From positions 1 to 44,256 of the forward strand of contig JAMCYG010000013.1 of the NCBI GenBank assembly GCA_023473425.1: a DNA stretch of 44,256 nucleotides, written 5' to 3'. Made by a program: the position numbers and the translations under genes. The DNA comes from Candidatus Martarchaeota archaeon (GTDB taxonomy: Archaea > Micrarchaeota > Micrarchaeia > Micrarchaeales > Micrarchaeaceae). Positions 1 to 9,688 of the stretch are shown here, in pieces. The notes below the pieces were generated by a model. It was not told where the DNA came from. It did not search any database and worked only from the letters and a program-made list of their open reading frames with translations. The stretch's first letter is position 1. Each line of letters begins with the position of its first letter.

Positions 1-3
1 GCC

Positions 4-930
4 TTACTGTATTTTACCTAGATATTCCCTTACGCGCAAGGCTGCCTTTACCCCTCCAGATGCCGCGGTAGCAGCTTGCCTGTAGAACGGATCCATAACA
101 TCCCCTGCTACGAATACGCCTTCAATGGCGGTTTCGACTTCATCCTTTGTCACTATATAGCCCTTTGAGTCTAGCGTTAGCTTGCCCTTTAAGAAGTCGG
201 TATTGGGCTTGTGCCCTATGGCAACGAATACACCATCAGTCTTTATCTCGCTCGTTTTGCCGCTTTCCACATCTTTAATCCTAATGCCGTTGACCTTTAT
301 ATCTCCTAAGATCTCGTCTACTGCCGAATTCCACACAACCTTTATCTTTGGGTTGCTGAGCACTTTGTCCTGCATTGCTTTGCTGGCCCTAAATTCATTC
401 CTACGGTGTATTATAGTCACGCTATTGACAAACTTCGTCAGGAAGTTGGAATCTTCCATAGCTGTATCGCCGCCGCCGACTACTATTACGTCCTTGTTCT
501 TGAAAAACGGTGCATCGCATGTTGCGCAGCTACTTACACCTTTGCCTGTCAGCCTTTTCTCAGATTCCAGACCTAACCACATGGCTGAAGCACCAGTCGC
601 TATTATTACAGCCTTGGCGTAGTATTCCTGCGATTGTGTCTTAACCTTTAGTGGCTTGCTAGTAAAGTCAACATCCACTACATTATCCCTTACAAATCTA
701 GTGCCAAATCGCTCCGCTTGCTTTCTCATCATTTCCATAAGGTCGGGACCATTGATGCCTTCCGGGAATCCAGGATAATTCTCAACAGTTGTAGTAAGCT
801 CCAACTGCCCGCCTGCCTCCACTCCTGTTATCATAAGGGGCTTAAAGTCCTCCCTCGCCGTATATATGGCAGCGGAATATCCAGCAGGTCCTGACCCAAC
901 TATTATCACATTTTCTATGTTTTCTTCCAT
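4..930 (-). CDS. trxB: Thioredoxin reductase (FAD/NAD-dependent)
   Basis: ORF 4..984; start refined to the MEENIENV methionine. GSGPAGYSAAIYTAR FAD motif, CATCDAPFF redox CxxC, VVGGGDTAMED, GVFVAGDV. Confidence 0.95.
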   Translation of the reverse strand: MEENIENVIIVGSGPAGYSAAIYTAREDFKPLMITGVEAGGQLELTTTVENYPGFPEGINGPDLMEMMRKQAERFGTRFVRDNVVDVDFTSKPLKVKTQSQEYYAKAVIIATGASAMWLGLESEKRLTGKGVSSCATCDAPFFKNKDVIVVGGGDTAMEDSNFLTKFVNSVTIIHRRNEFRASKAMQDKVLSNPKIKVVWNSAVDEILGDIKVNGIRIKDVESGKTSEIKTDGVFVAIGHKPNTDFLKGKLTLDSKGYIVTKDEVETAIEGVFVAGDVMDPFYRQAATAASGGVKAALRVREYLGKIQ

Positions 931-1077
931 TTGTTTGCACCTACCCAATAAGCAGCACTTTTTAATTAAAATAGCTGCATTCAAATATAAAATGTTTTAG
1001 TGCAGGAAAGCAGACAAAGATAAACTAATTATGGGGAATATTATATACTTTTCCAGACAAAGTGCAGTGGCGACTTG

Positions 1078-2064
1078 ATGCTTTATGCTAATGGGCTTGG
1101 GATATCGCTCGATAAGCGTGAGAAGGGGTCGGATATAGACTTTGTATCCCATGCGCATACAGATCACATGGCCGCGGTAAGGTCCACTAAACATATATTA
1201 GCCAGTGACGAGACTATCGACCTAATAAGCAGCATACATGGCATAGATTTGTCCGATAGGAAAGCAGTTACGGATGGAAAAGTAAAGATGCTAGATTCCG
1301 GTCACATTCTTGGTTCGAAGCAACTGGTAGTAGACGATGAGGTGAGTGGAAAAAGGATAACATATAGTGGAGACTTTCAGATGCTGCCTCAGAGGGCTTC
1401 AAACCTGATAGAAATAGATAATACTGACATCCTAATAATAGATTCTACATATCCAGATCCAGCGCGAAGGTTCCCGGATAAAGCAGAAGTAGAGTCTCTA
1501 ATACAGAAATGGACCGAGAGTATGCTCAAGAAAGGAATAGTCCTGTTTGGAGCATTTGCAACTGGGAAGGCCCAGGAGCTGATAAAGATATTAAACGAGA
1601 TAAATGTGCTGCCCGTTGTCAGCAAGAAAATAAGCCAAGTAAACAAGGCATACGGGCGCGCAGGATACGATTTAGACTATTGCTCTGCGTATGATAATAA
1701 CCCAGAGTATGAGACTGTTATAAGAGGCAATTTTGTTGGGATAACAGAAAAACATCCATTATATGATCTGAAAGAGCTGATGCACTCTGCTCATAGCAAA
1801 GACGTGTTCACTGCGGTAGCAACCGGCATGGTAAATCGGACGCCTTTTGATGCAGAGGCAAGGTTCGTGCTAAGTGACCATGCAGACTTCTATCAGAGCA
1901 CGGAATACATTGATGCAACAGAAGCTAAGAAAGTTCTGACTTATGGGCCAAATGCAAAGCTGTTTGCCTCAAATCTCAGCAAGCATGGATATGATGCTGA
2001 ACCGTTCTCCGAATATTTATGGATAAAGCAGCCCCTGCTTGAAGCAAATGAAGCCGAGCTATGA
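1078..2064 (+). CDS. Metallo-beta-lactamase fold exonuclease / mRNA 3'-end processing-like protein (COG1236-like)
   Basis: HAHTDH metal-binding motif, DSTYPDP, C-terminal LSDHAD; ATG at 1078. Confidence 0.8.
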   Translation: MLYANGLGISLDKREKGSDIDFVSHAHTDHMAAVRSTKHILASDETIDLISSIHGIDLSDRKAVTDGKVKMLDSGHILGSKQLVVDDEVSGKRITYSGDFQMLPQRASNLIEIDNTDILIIDSTYPDPARRFPDKAEVESLIQKWTESMLKKGIVLFGAFATGKAQELIKILNEINVLPVVSKKISQVNKAYGRAGYDLDYCSAYDNNPEYETVIRGNFVGITEKHPLYDLKELMHSAHSKDVFTAVATGMVNRTPFDAEARFVLSDHADFYQSTEYIDATEAKKVLTYGPNAKLFASNLSKHGYDAEPFSEYLWIKQPLLEANEAEL

Positions 2065-2090
2065 GACTAGAGTGCACCATGTGCGCGCGC

Positions 2091-2606
2091 TCATCTGTTG
2101 TTGTAGTAGATTGAATCTAAGAAGTTCTCTAACTTCTTTTTTGTCTTGAGCTTGCTGTTGTAAAGCATGGTAAAAAGCTCCTTCGTTCCCCCATCGTATT
2201 CCTCCCTTATCAAGTCGAAAATGCTCACCAACCCACTTATTTCCTTGAGCGAATACCTGACTACAGCCAAGACACTGTTGGTGTCTACAGCATCTATACT
2301 GTTTACGTCTTCGCTGAGTTGGTGGTCAAACATCTGCAGGTCCGTTGCTTTGTCTTCCCTAAGGAGGTGTGCTACCGACCCGCCCTTTCTTATTATAGAC
2401 TGCATCGCCCTCTTGTCCTTTCGCTCTCGCTCGGCCAGGCCTATAAGTATGTCTTTTATATTGTTAAGGCTCGCCCTATTAATCAGCTCATCGTAATTGT
2501 TTATCAACTTATCCTCTAACTTTACTGCATTAATTAATAGCCTCTTGTTGACTTCCTTTTCGCCTGAGTTAGATACTGTGTTAGCTGTGTCCATTTGAAG
2601 CACCAA
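2091..2606 (-). CDS. Hypothetical helical protein, possibly a degenerate rubrerythrin/ferritin-like fold
   Basis: Uninterrupted 171-aa ORF; heptad-like helical pattern with no ExxH metal ligands. Confidence 0.6.
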   Translation of the reverse strand: MVLQMDTANTVSNSGEKEVNKRLLINAVKLEDKLINNYDELINRASLNNIKDILIGLAERERKDKRAMQSIIRKGGSVAHLLREDKATDLQMFDHQLSEDVNSIDAVDTNSVLAVVRYSLKEISGLVSIFDLIREEYDGGTKELFTMLYNSKLKTKKKLENFLDSIYYNNR

Positions 2607-2703
2607 AGGGATTGGTATACCAACTAATATTTATGTTTTATGTACTATCGTCGACATAGAAAGGCAAGAATCGCAGATGTCGTGTGCAGGCAGCAGAAAA
2701 AGT

Positions 2704-2777
2704 GGGCCCGGAGAGATTTGAACTCTCGGCCTTCCGATTATCAGTCGGACGCTCCAACCAGACTAAGCTACGGGCCC
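2704..2777 (-). tRNA. tRNA-Ile (anticodon GAU)
   Basis: Reverse complement GGGCCCGTAGCTTAGTCTGGTTGGAGCGTCCGACTGATAATCGGAAGGCCGAGAGTTCAAATCTCTCCGGGCCC folds as a full cloverleaf; anticodon loop CTGATAA. Confidence 0.95.
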
Positions 2778-2778
2778 G

Positions 2779-3384
2779 TTATTTTAGTTCAACCACGTTT
2801 CCGCTCGGCGTTTCTTCGGTAAATACCTGCGTCTCAAATTTATATAACTTTACATTAGGTTGCTTCCAATAGCCTGTCGGTAGCCCTGCTTTCTCACAGG
2901 CGCCATCAAGTAGTTGCTCCCTGTCCCATTTCTGCTCCACAGCCACTTCAGGCAGTAAAAGGCCGCTATAAAGGCCGTATTCTATTATCACTCCATCTCT
3001 GCCTATTTTCAGCCTCCTTAGCCCTGCAGGACTTCTACTCTTCACAGCTATGGGCTCAGACAATATGCTTACTTCGACTATCAGCTCGTCCAGCTCCTTG
3101 TGCGAAACTGGCACAAATCTAGGGTCCTCAAATGCGGCTGCAAATGCAGCATCCACTAGCTCCATCCTGACGCTTTCCACCGGCTTTGGAAAGCCTATGC
3201 ACCCCCTTAGTGTTTCTGTCGGATAATGCTTTAGTGTCACAAATACGCCATACTTCTCATCGAAACTTTTCAGCGATGAGCGGACCAGCTCCCTCTTGAA
3301 TCTTGGGCTGCGCGCAGCCAGTTCTATTGTGCTTCTCGCCGCCTTAACAAGCTCTTTACCTTGTTCCAGAGTGTATATTTTCAT
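2779..3384 (-). CDS. AMMECR1-domain protein
   Basis: LRGCIGFPKPVESV and surrounding sequence typical of AMMECR1; start refined to MKIYTLEQG. Confidence 0.9.
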   Translation of the reverse strand: MKIYTLEQGKELVKAARSTIELAARSPRFKRELVRSSLKSFDEKYGVFVTLKHYPTETLRGCIGFPKPVESVRMELVDAAFAAAFEDPRFVPVSHKELDELIVEVSILSEPIAVKSRSPAGLRRLKIGRDGVIIEYGLYSGLLLPEVAVEQKWDREQLLDGACEKAGLPTGYWKQPNVKLYKFETQVFTEETPSGNVVELK

Positions 3385-3434
3385 GAGCGCACCTTCGCGC
3401 ACTTTATTAAAACCTAACAGCCACTAAATTATGA

Positions 3435-3917
3435 TTGCGTAATAAATGCTTTAATGGTGCTGGTTTGAGAAGGGAAATAACTATTTATACGGATGGTGCC
3501 TCGAGAGGTAATCCGGGGCCGAGCGCTTCTGGATTCGCAGTATATGAGGGAAGCAGGCTGCTGAAGAGGATGTCAAAGTACAACGGTATAAAAACAAACA
3601 ATTTCGCTGAGTATACTGCAATAATGCTCGCCCTTAGATGGTGTGCTAATAACACGAAAAATCCCAAAGAACTTAACATAACTCTGTATTCAGACAGCGA
3701 GCTTGTAGTAAGGCAGATCAACGGTGAATACAAGGTACGCTCAGCTGAAATGAAGAAGCTGAACGAGGCAGTTCACAGACTGAAAGTATTGTTCGGGAGT
3801 GCTGCATTCTTCAATAGACTGAGGTCTGACCCTGGCGTGAGCGCGGTTGACAAGGGGCTCAATGAGTTGCTCGATAGGATGGAATCCGAAGCAAAAAACG
3901 ACACTAATAAATATTGA
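3435..3917 (+). CDS. rnhA: Ribonuclease HI-like protein
   Basis: YTDGASRGNPGPSASG, NNFAEYTAIMLAL, LYSDSELVVRQINGEYKV (D-E-D catalytic residues). Exact start uncertain. Confidence 0.85.
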   Translation: MRNKCFNGAGLRREITIYTDGASRGNPGPSASGFAVYEGSRLLKRMSKYNGIKTNNFAEYTAIMLALRWCANNTKNPKELNITLYSDSELVVRQINGEYKVRSAEMKKLNEAVHRLKVLFGSAAFFNRLRSDPGVSAVDKGLNELLDRMESEAKNDTNKY

Positions 3918-3952
3918 GATGAAATTATCTATTAGATAGTCAGTGATAATGA

Positions 3953-5530
3953 ATGGCGGATAGCAGCAATCCATCAAAGGGCGGCAAGCAGGATAAGCCA
4001 GATCAGCCAGAACAGAGTTCACCCTCTGCCAAGCATGAGGTTAATCCCGAGGCAAAGGACCATTGGAGAAAAGGCAATAGCTTCTTCGAGGAGAGCAAGT
4101 TTGACGATGCACTGAAAGAATTCTCCGAAGCTATAGAAATAGATAGCAAGTATGCAGATGCGTACTTCAACAGGGCACTCACCAACAGGATGCTGAAAAA
4201 CTTTGACAGCGCTAAAAGAGATCTGGATATTGTAATGGAATTACAGCCCGAAAGCGCCGACGCTCCACTGCTTGTTGGCGATATGGCAGAAGTGAATGAT
4301 GACTACATAGGAGCTAGGTACTGGTATGAGAAATCGCTTAAGATAAACCCGGACTATGCGGAAGCCAAGGCCAGACTGGAGAAGATAGACTCATTGATGC
4401 ATGTTAATTCTAATCCGAAGATGTCAGAGGCGCAGGTCGCTACCCAGAAATACAGTCAGCCTCAAAAACTGTCCGAGCAGCAGAGTGGGGATGTGATAGA
4501 GGATGGGCAGATAAAGAGCCTTGCACTGTATAAATCTGAGATAAAATTTGATTCCGTAATTGGCCTAGATAAAGTTAAGAAATATTTGGCAGAGAATGTA
4601 GTCCTTGCCATGAAGCAGCCGCAGCTCTTCAGGAAATACGGAAAGAAGATGGGCCTGGGCCTTATATTATATGGCCCGCCAGGAGTTGGAAAGACACATA
4701 TAGTAAACGCCGTAGCAGGCGAGGCCAATGCCAACGTGTATATCGCTAGAATAAATCAAATCGTTGATATGTACACGGGCAACACGGAGAAGAACATACA
4801 CATGATGTTCAAACTCGCAAGAGAGCACACTCCTATAATAATGGTATTTGACGAACTAGATGCTCTCACGCCAAAGAGGGGAGCGGGCGGTGGTGCGTCA
4901 GACAATTCGGCGCTCAGGCTTGCAGTTAACGCGTTCCTGACAGAAATGAGCGGCCTTGAAAAGAACCCCGAAGGTATATTTGTTATTGGAACGACCAACA
5001 CCCCATGGGACATAGACCCTGCAATGAAAAGGAGCGGTAGGTTCGGAGACAGGATATATCTCACTGTGCCTACCTACAAAGACAGGAAGAAGCTGTTCGA
5101 GTTTTACACGAGAAAGACTCCGAAGAACAGGCTGAGCTACGGGAGGCTGGCTAGGGCAACAATGGGATACTCGCCGGCAGACATAGAGAGTATTTGCGAC
5201 AAAGCCACAATGAAGCCACTGCTGCACGAATATGCAAAGCAGCGCGGCAGGAACCTTAATATGTCAGACATAATGTCGATCCTGAAGGACAAAGAAGCTT
5301 CTGGTAGCTCACTTGATGAATGGTACGAGATGGTGAAGAAAGACGTTATAACGAAGACTGAAACCCAGACTGTCGATGGCAAGAAGCAGGAAATTGTCAA
5401 AGAGGGAAAGCTCGATGCGCAGGAGAAGGTTGCGTATAAAGCAATGGTAAATGATATAAAGAAGAACACTAGCCCCAGGAGGATACGTCTTAAGAAATTC
5501 ATGAGATGGTGGGCGATACACCTTTTCTAG
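3953..5530 (+). CDS. TPR-repeat / AAA+ ATPase fusion protein
   Basis: N-terminal TPR units (AKDHWRKGNSFFEESKFDDALKEFSEAIEID..), then GPPGVGKT Walker A, IIMVFDELDAL Walker B, GRFGDRIYL. Confidence 0.9.
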   Translation: MADSSNPSKGGKQDKPDQPEQSSPSAKHEVNPEAKDHWRKGNSFFEESKFDDALKEFSEAIEIDSKYADAYFNRALTNRMLKNFDSAKRDLDIVMELQPESADAPLLVGDMAEVNDDYIGARYWYEKSLKINPDYAEAKARLEKIDSLMHVNSNPKMSEAQVATQKYSQPQKLSEQQSGDVIEDGQIKSLALYKSEIKFDSVIGLDKVKKYLAENVVLAMKQPQLFRKYGKKMGLGLILYGPPGVGKTHIVNAVAGEANANVYIARINQIVDMYTGNTEKNIHMMFKLAREHTPIIMVFDELDALTPKRGAGGGASDNSALRLAVNAFLTEMSGLEKNPEGIFVIGTTNTPWDIDPAMKRSGRFGDRIYLTVPTYKDRKKLFEFYTRKTPKNRLSYGRLARATMGYSPADIESICDKATMKPLLHEYAKQRGRNLNMSDIMSILKDKEASGSSLDEWYEMVKKDVITKTETQTVDGKKQEIVKEGKLDAQEKVAYKAMVNDIKKNTSPRRIRLKKFMRWWAIHLF

Positions 5531-5608
5531 CAAAAGCAGGCATTTTGAAGAGCTCTGTAAACGACGCTACGCATCTTATTTTATAACCTTTTGCGCAGAG
5601 TGATTATC

Positions 5609-5902
5609 ATGGTAACAGTCAAGGATGTCGTGAGCGCTTTGTCCCAGTGCAATGACCCAGAACTCGGCACAGACATAGTCAGCATAGGGCTCATACAAGG
5701 AATAAACATCGATAACGTGGGCAATGTGAAGGTGAAGCTCACAATGACTTCGCCCATGTGCCCTGTTACGAGCATAATAATGGCCGATGCACAGCTCCGC
5801 CTTCAAGCTATACCGGGAGTTAAGAACGTTGAACTTGACCTGAGCTGGGACCCATTATGGGACCCAGAAATGATGAGCGACGAGATAAAGTACAGAACGT
5901 GA
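5609..5902 (+). CDS. MIP18/DUF59 family (iron-sulfur assembly-associated) protein
   Basis: VSALSQCNDPELGTDIVSIGLI...LTMTSPMCP typical of the DUF59 family. Confidence 0.9.
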   Translation: MVTVKDVVSALSQCNDPELGTDIVSIGLIQGINIDNVGNVKVKLTMTSPMCPVTSIIMADAQLRLQAIPGVKNVELDLSWDPLWDPEMMSDEIKYRT

Positions 5903-5916
5903 AGCTCCGAATGGCC

Positions 5917-6486
5917 TCATGTTCCATATTGGATTTTCTCGTCGGCTCGCTTGTAATCTACAAGTTCTGCTTCACTAAACCAGACCTTTATCTCACGTTT
6001 TGCGATTACAGGATCTTCTGACATATGAAGTATATTTTTAACCGCGCGCTTTCCTTCATCAGCCATCTGGTACGAATCGCTTGAGTACATGCCTCTTATG
6101 CTTGAGGGGTCTGCCTTTTGCGGCGAGGTTGATCCGCCTATCTTCCTAACAATCGATACAGCATCGTTCCCCTCAATCACCAGCGCAGCGATGGGGCCGC
6201 TAGTTATGTAGTCCAGGAGATAATTTCGCACCTTATTGCCTATTTCGAGCTCGCTCTCCTTGACATCCATACCTTTCTCTATATAAGACTTCTTCGCATT
6301 CGTTCCTACGTTTAGCAGCCATTTCTCATCTGCGACATAGTGCTCCGACGCCATATCCTTGCTGGGCCAGACCATCTTCATTCCAACGACTTTTAGTCCA
6401 GCATCCTCAAAGCGCTGTATGACTTTGCCTATCAGAGCCCTGTAAACGCCATCAGGCTTTATCAATACCAGTGTTCTTTCTATCAT
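5917..6486 (-). CDS. ndk: Nucleoside diphosphate kinase (long form)
   Basis: MIERTLVLIKPDGV, YITSGPIAALVIEG, NILHMSEDP active-site His; start refined. Confidence 0.95.
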   Translation of the reverse strand: MIERTLVLIKPDGVYRALIGKVIQRFEDAGLKVVGMKMVWPSKDMASEHYVADEKWLLNVGTNAKKSYIEKGMDVKESELEIGNKVRNYLLDYITSGPIAALVIEGNDAVSIVRKIGGSTSPQKADPSSIRGMYSSDSYQMADEGKRAVKNILHMSEDPVIAKREIKVWFSEAELVDYKRADEKIQYGT

Positions 6487-6585
6487 ATTGACATCCTCGT
6501 ATACAATCATAGTATTAGTCCATATACACATAAAAGCCTTTAACCTCAATAGGATTAAGCAAAGCAGCTACTTTTGGTGACCTGA

Positions 6586-8340
6586 ATGATAAGGCAGCCA
6601 ATCATATGTGTTATGGGGCATGTGGACCATGGAAAGACCACACTCCTAGACAGAATAAGGAACACGACTGTTGCAGTCAGGGAAGCCGGAGGCATAACGC
6701 AGCATATAGGCGCCAGCGAGGTCCCTATAGATGTCATAAACAAGATATGTGCAGACCTAAGCAACGCGTTCAGCGTGAAGATAACACTGCCGGGTCTCCT
6801 GTTTATAGATACACCAGGGCATGAGGCGTTCACAAACTTGCGAAGAAGGGGCGGAAGCGTAGCTGATATGGCAATACTCGTGGTTGACATAAATCAGGGC
6901 TTTGAGCCGCAGACTGTAGAGGCTGTCGAAATACTCAAGGAATATAAGACGCCGTTCGTTATAGCAGCCAACAAAGTCGATGCAATGTCTGGTTGGCAGG
7001 TCCAGAACACAAACAGCATGGCAGAGTCGATGAAGCACCAGAGAAAGGACGTGCTGGAAAGAATGGAAAATGGCATGTATGGAATAATGGGGAAGATAGG
7101 CGAGCTTGGCTTTGCTAGCAACATCTTCGATCAGGTTAAGAACTTCCAGAAGGAAGTCGCAATAGTGCCTATAAGCGCCAAAACTGGGGAGGGAATAGCT
7201 GAGCTGCTGATGGTCGTTACAGGGCTTGCACAGAGATACCTTGAAATGAGGCTTAAAATAGAAGTAAGCGGTCCTGGCCGCGGCTCGATACTCGAAAGGA
7301 AGGAGGTAAGAGGCCTTGGCACTACAATAGATGTGATACTTTATGACGGATCGCTGCACGTGAACGATACAATCGCGTTCGCAACTGTTGATGGGGTAGC
7401 AAAGACCAAAATAAAGGCTCTGCTCAAGCCAAAACCCCTTGTTGAGATAAGAGAGTCTTCCAGCAAGTTCTTTAATGTGGACGAAGTCAGCGCTGCTGCA
7501 GGTATAAAGATAAGTGCGAATGACCTGGACGGCGCGCTGCCAGGGTCGCCTGTCATTCAAGTAATAGGTGAAGAGTATGCAAATCAGATAAACTCTGAGC
7601 TTGGCAGCGTATTTAAGACCGATCGTACTGGTGCTGTGCTAAAGGCGGACTCGATAGGCAGTATAGAGGCGCTGTCCAAGCTTCTCGAGGCGGAAGGCCT
7701 TAAGATCAGCAAGAAAGGAATAGGGAACGTAACTAAGAGGGACGTTATGGATGCTTTTTCTATGAAAGCCTTGGATCAGCTGGGCTCGGTAATAATAAGT
7801 TTCGGCGTAAAAACCGAGGCTGATGCTCATGAGGAAGCTGCAGCTTCCGGAGTTACCATAATAGAGGGTAGCATAATATACAAGCTTATCGACGACTACA
7901 AAGAGTACATTACAAAGAAAAAGGGGGATGCCGCCAAGGCTGTCGAAGACATGGTAGTCTTCCCAGGCGAAATATACCTAATACCAAATTCCTGTTTCAG
8001 GGTTTCAGGCCCTGCAATATTTGGTGTTCAGGTGAAGGAGGGTAGGATAAGACCCGGCTATGTACTAATAAATGAAGCAGGCGTCGTGATAGGCAGAATA
8101 AAAGGCATACAGTCAGACAAGAACGCGCTGCCAGAGGCGAGGAAGGGAGAATCAGTTGCAGTGTCAGTCGAAGGCCCTACATATGGCCGCCAGATCAAAG
8201 AAAATCAGACCCTCTATACAAGACCGACCGATAGTGATGAAGGGACACTTCTTGGGGCACAGAGGGGCCTCATAGATGATGATGAAGCCGTATTGCTCAG
8301 AAGAATAATCGAGATAAAGAGAAAAGCAAAGGAAAGGTAG
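6586..8340 (+). CDS. infB: Translation initiation factor aIF5B
   Basis: GHVDHGKTTLLD, DTPGHEAF, ANKVD; full archaeal IF5B length (584 aa). Confidence 0.95.
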   Translation: MIRQPIICVMGHVDHGKTTLLDRIRNTTVAVREAGGITQHIGASEVPIDVINKICADLSNAFSVKITLPGLLFIDTPGHEAFTNLRRRGGSVADMAILVVDINQGFEPQTVEAVEILKEYKTPFVIAANKVDAMSGWQVQNTNSMAESMKHQRKDVLERMENGMYGIMGKIGELGFASNIFDQVKNFQKEVAIVPISAKTGEGIAELLMVVTGLAQRYLEMRLKIEVSGPGRGSILERKEVRGLGTTIDVILYDGSLHVNDTIAFATVDGVAKTKIKALLKPKPLVEIRESSSKFFNVDEVSAAAGIKISANDLDGALPGSPVIQVIGEEYANQINSELGSVFKTDRTGAVLKADSIGSIEALSKLLEAEGLKISKKGIGNVTKRDVMDAFSMKALDQLGSVIISFGVKTEADAHEEAAASGVTIIEGSIIYKLIDDYKEYITKKKGDAAKAVEDMVVFPGEIYLIPNSCFRVSGPAIFGVQVKEGRIRPGYVLINEAGVVIGRIKGIQSDKNALPEARKGESVAVSVEGPTYGRQIKENQTLYTRPTDSDEGTLLGAQRGLIDDDEAVLLRRIIEIKRKAKER

Positions 8341-8349
8341 TACCTGCCG

Positions 8350-8375
8350 AATATTATTCATAAATGAATAATATT
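8350..8375. repeat. 26-bp perfect inverted repeat (12-bp arms, 2-nt spacer)
   Basis: AATATTATTCAT-AA-ATGAATAATATT, between the infB stop and the MAT start. Confidence 0.9.
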
Positions 8376-8422
8376 TTCACCAACTGTTTTATACTGCCTC
8401 AGAGTACCCTATTTTTGATAGT

Positions 8423-9628
8423 ATGGGAATCAAAGTAAACGCAATAGAGGCAACTCCAGTTGGGGAGCAGGAAGTAGAATTTGTGGAGAGGAAAGGGCAA
8501 GGACACCCGGACACACTTATAGACGGCATAGTAGAGAATGTCAGCAACTCGCTCTACAAAAGCTACATCGAAGAGTTCGGAAAGCCTCTGCACTATAACG
8601 TAGACAAGGGACTCATAGTTGGTGGCGCTTCTGAAGTTGGATTCGGAAGCGGCAGGGTCACCAAGCCTATCGAAGTCATAGTTGCTGGAAGAGCTTCCGG
8701 TGGCACTTCGGGAAGAGCAATCGATGTCAATAAGATTGTTACAGGGGCGACACGCAAGTATCTCGCGGAAAATACTCGATTTCTTGACCTTGAGTCTGAA
8801 GTAGTTATAATTCCAAAAGTATCTGTTGGTTCATCAGATCTTGTGGGTATTTTCGACAGGAGCAATGGCGTGCCTTATGCGAATGACACCTCATTTGGGG
8901 TCGGTTTTGCCCCTTTGACCGAGTTAGAAAATCTGGTGCTGGAAACTGAAAAGCGGCTAAATAGCAAAGAGTACAAGTCGAGGAGGCCTGCTGTTGGCGA
9001 AGATGTAAAAGTTATGGGCGTCCGTGAAGGGAGTAATATAACTCTAACCATCGCTATCGCTTTTGTCTCAAACCTGGTGCACAATATTGACGAATATGAC
9101 GAGCTTGTCCAGAGCGTTGCTGAAGATGTGCGCCGCGCCTCAAAGAGTGTGACAGGCAAGGAGGTAGAAATAGTAATAAACAATGGCGATGACCGTTCCT
9201 CAAAGAGCGTATATATAACGAAAACAGGGCTGAGCGCGGAGTCCGGAGATGACGGCCAGGTAGGAAGGGGCAATAGGGTAAACGGGCTGATAACACCTTT
9301 TAGGCAGATGAGCCTTGAAGCGGCTGCAGGCAAGAATCCAGTCAGTCACATAGGGAAAATATACAACGTGCTTGCCAATACTATAGCAAAAAAGGTAAGC
9401 GAAGAGTTGCCTGACATAAAAGAGTGTAATGTTTCAATAGTCTCACAGATAGGCAGGAAAATAGATGACCCTAAGAGCCTCAATATCAACTTATTACACA
9501 GCACCAGAGCAGATGCCGCTGAAATGAAAACTGCAGCAGAACGTGCAAGGTACGTAGCGGAATCTGAGCTAAGCAGCATAAGCGATCTGACCGAAGAGAT
9601 ATATGAAGGCAAGCATACGATGTTCTAG
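8423..9628 (+). CDS. mat: Archaeal-type S-adenosylmethionine synthetase (methionine adenosyltransferase)
   Basis: VERKGQGHPDTLIDGIVE, GGASEVGFGSGRV, IDDP; archaeal MAT family. Confidence 0.95.
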   Translation: MGIKVNAIEATPVGEQEVEFVERKGQGHPDTLIDGIVENVSNSLYKSYIEEFGKPLHYNVDKGLIVGGASEVGFGSGRVTKPIEVIVAGRASGGTSGRAIDVNKIVTGATRKYLAENTRFLDLESEVVIIPKVSVGSSDLVGIFDRSNGVPYANDTSFGVGFAPLTELENLVLETEKRLNSKEYKSRRPAVGEDVKVMGVREGSNITLTIAIAFVSNLVHNIDEYDELVQSVAEDVRRASKSVTGKEVEIVINNGDDRSSKSVYITKTGLSAESGDDGQVGRGNRVNGLITPFRQMSLEAAAGKNPVSHIGKIYNVLANTIAKKVSEELPDIKECNVSIVSQIGRKIDDPKSLNINLLHSTRADAAEMKTAAERARYVAESELSSISDLTEEIYEGKHTMF

Positions 9629-9688
9629 CGATTGTGCAAAGCGATAATAATAGCGCAGTGCAATATTCCTATCAGAATAGGTGCATAA

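Noticed and set aside
6757-7560. 267-aa minus-strand ORF
   Set aside because: Antisense to infB (aIF5B); composition typical of a shadow ORF.
8350-8375. Considered as transposon terminal repeat
   Set aside because: No transposase or second copy; adjacent genes are intact housekeeping genes.
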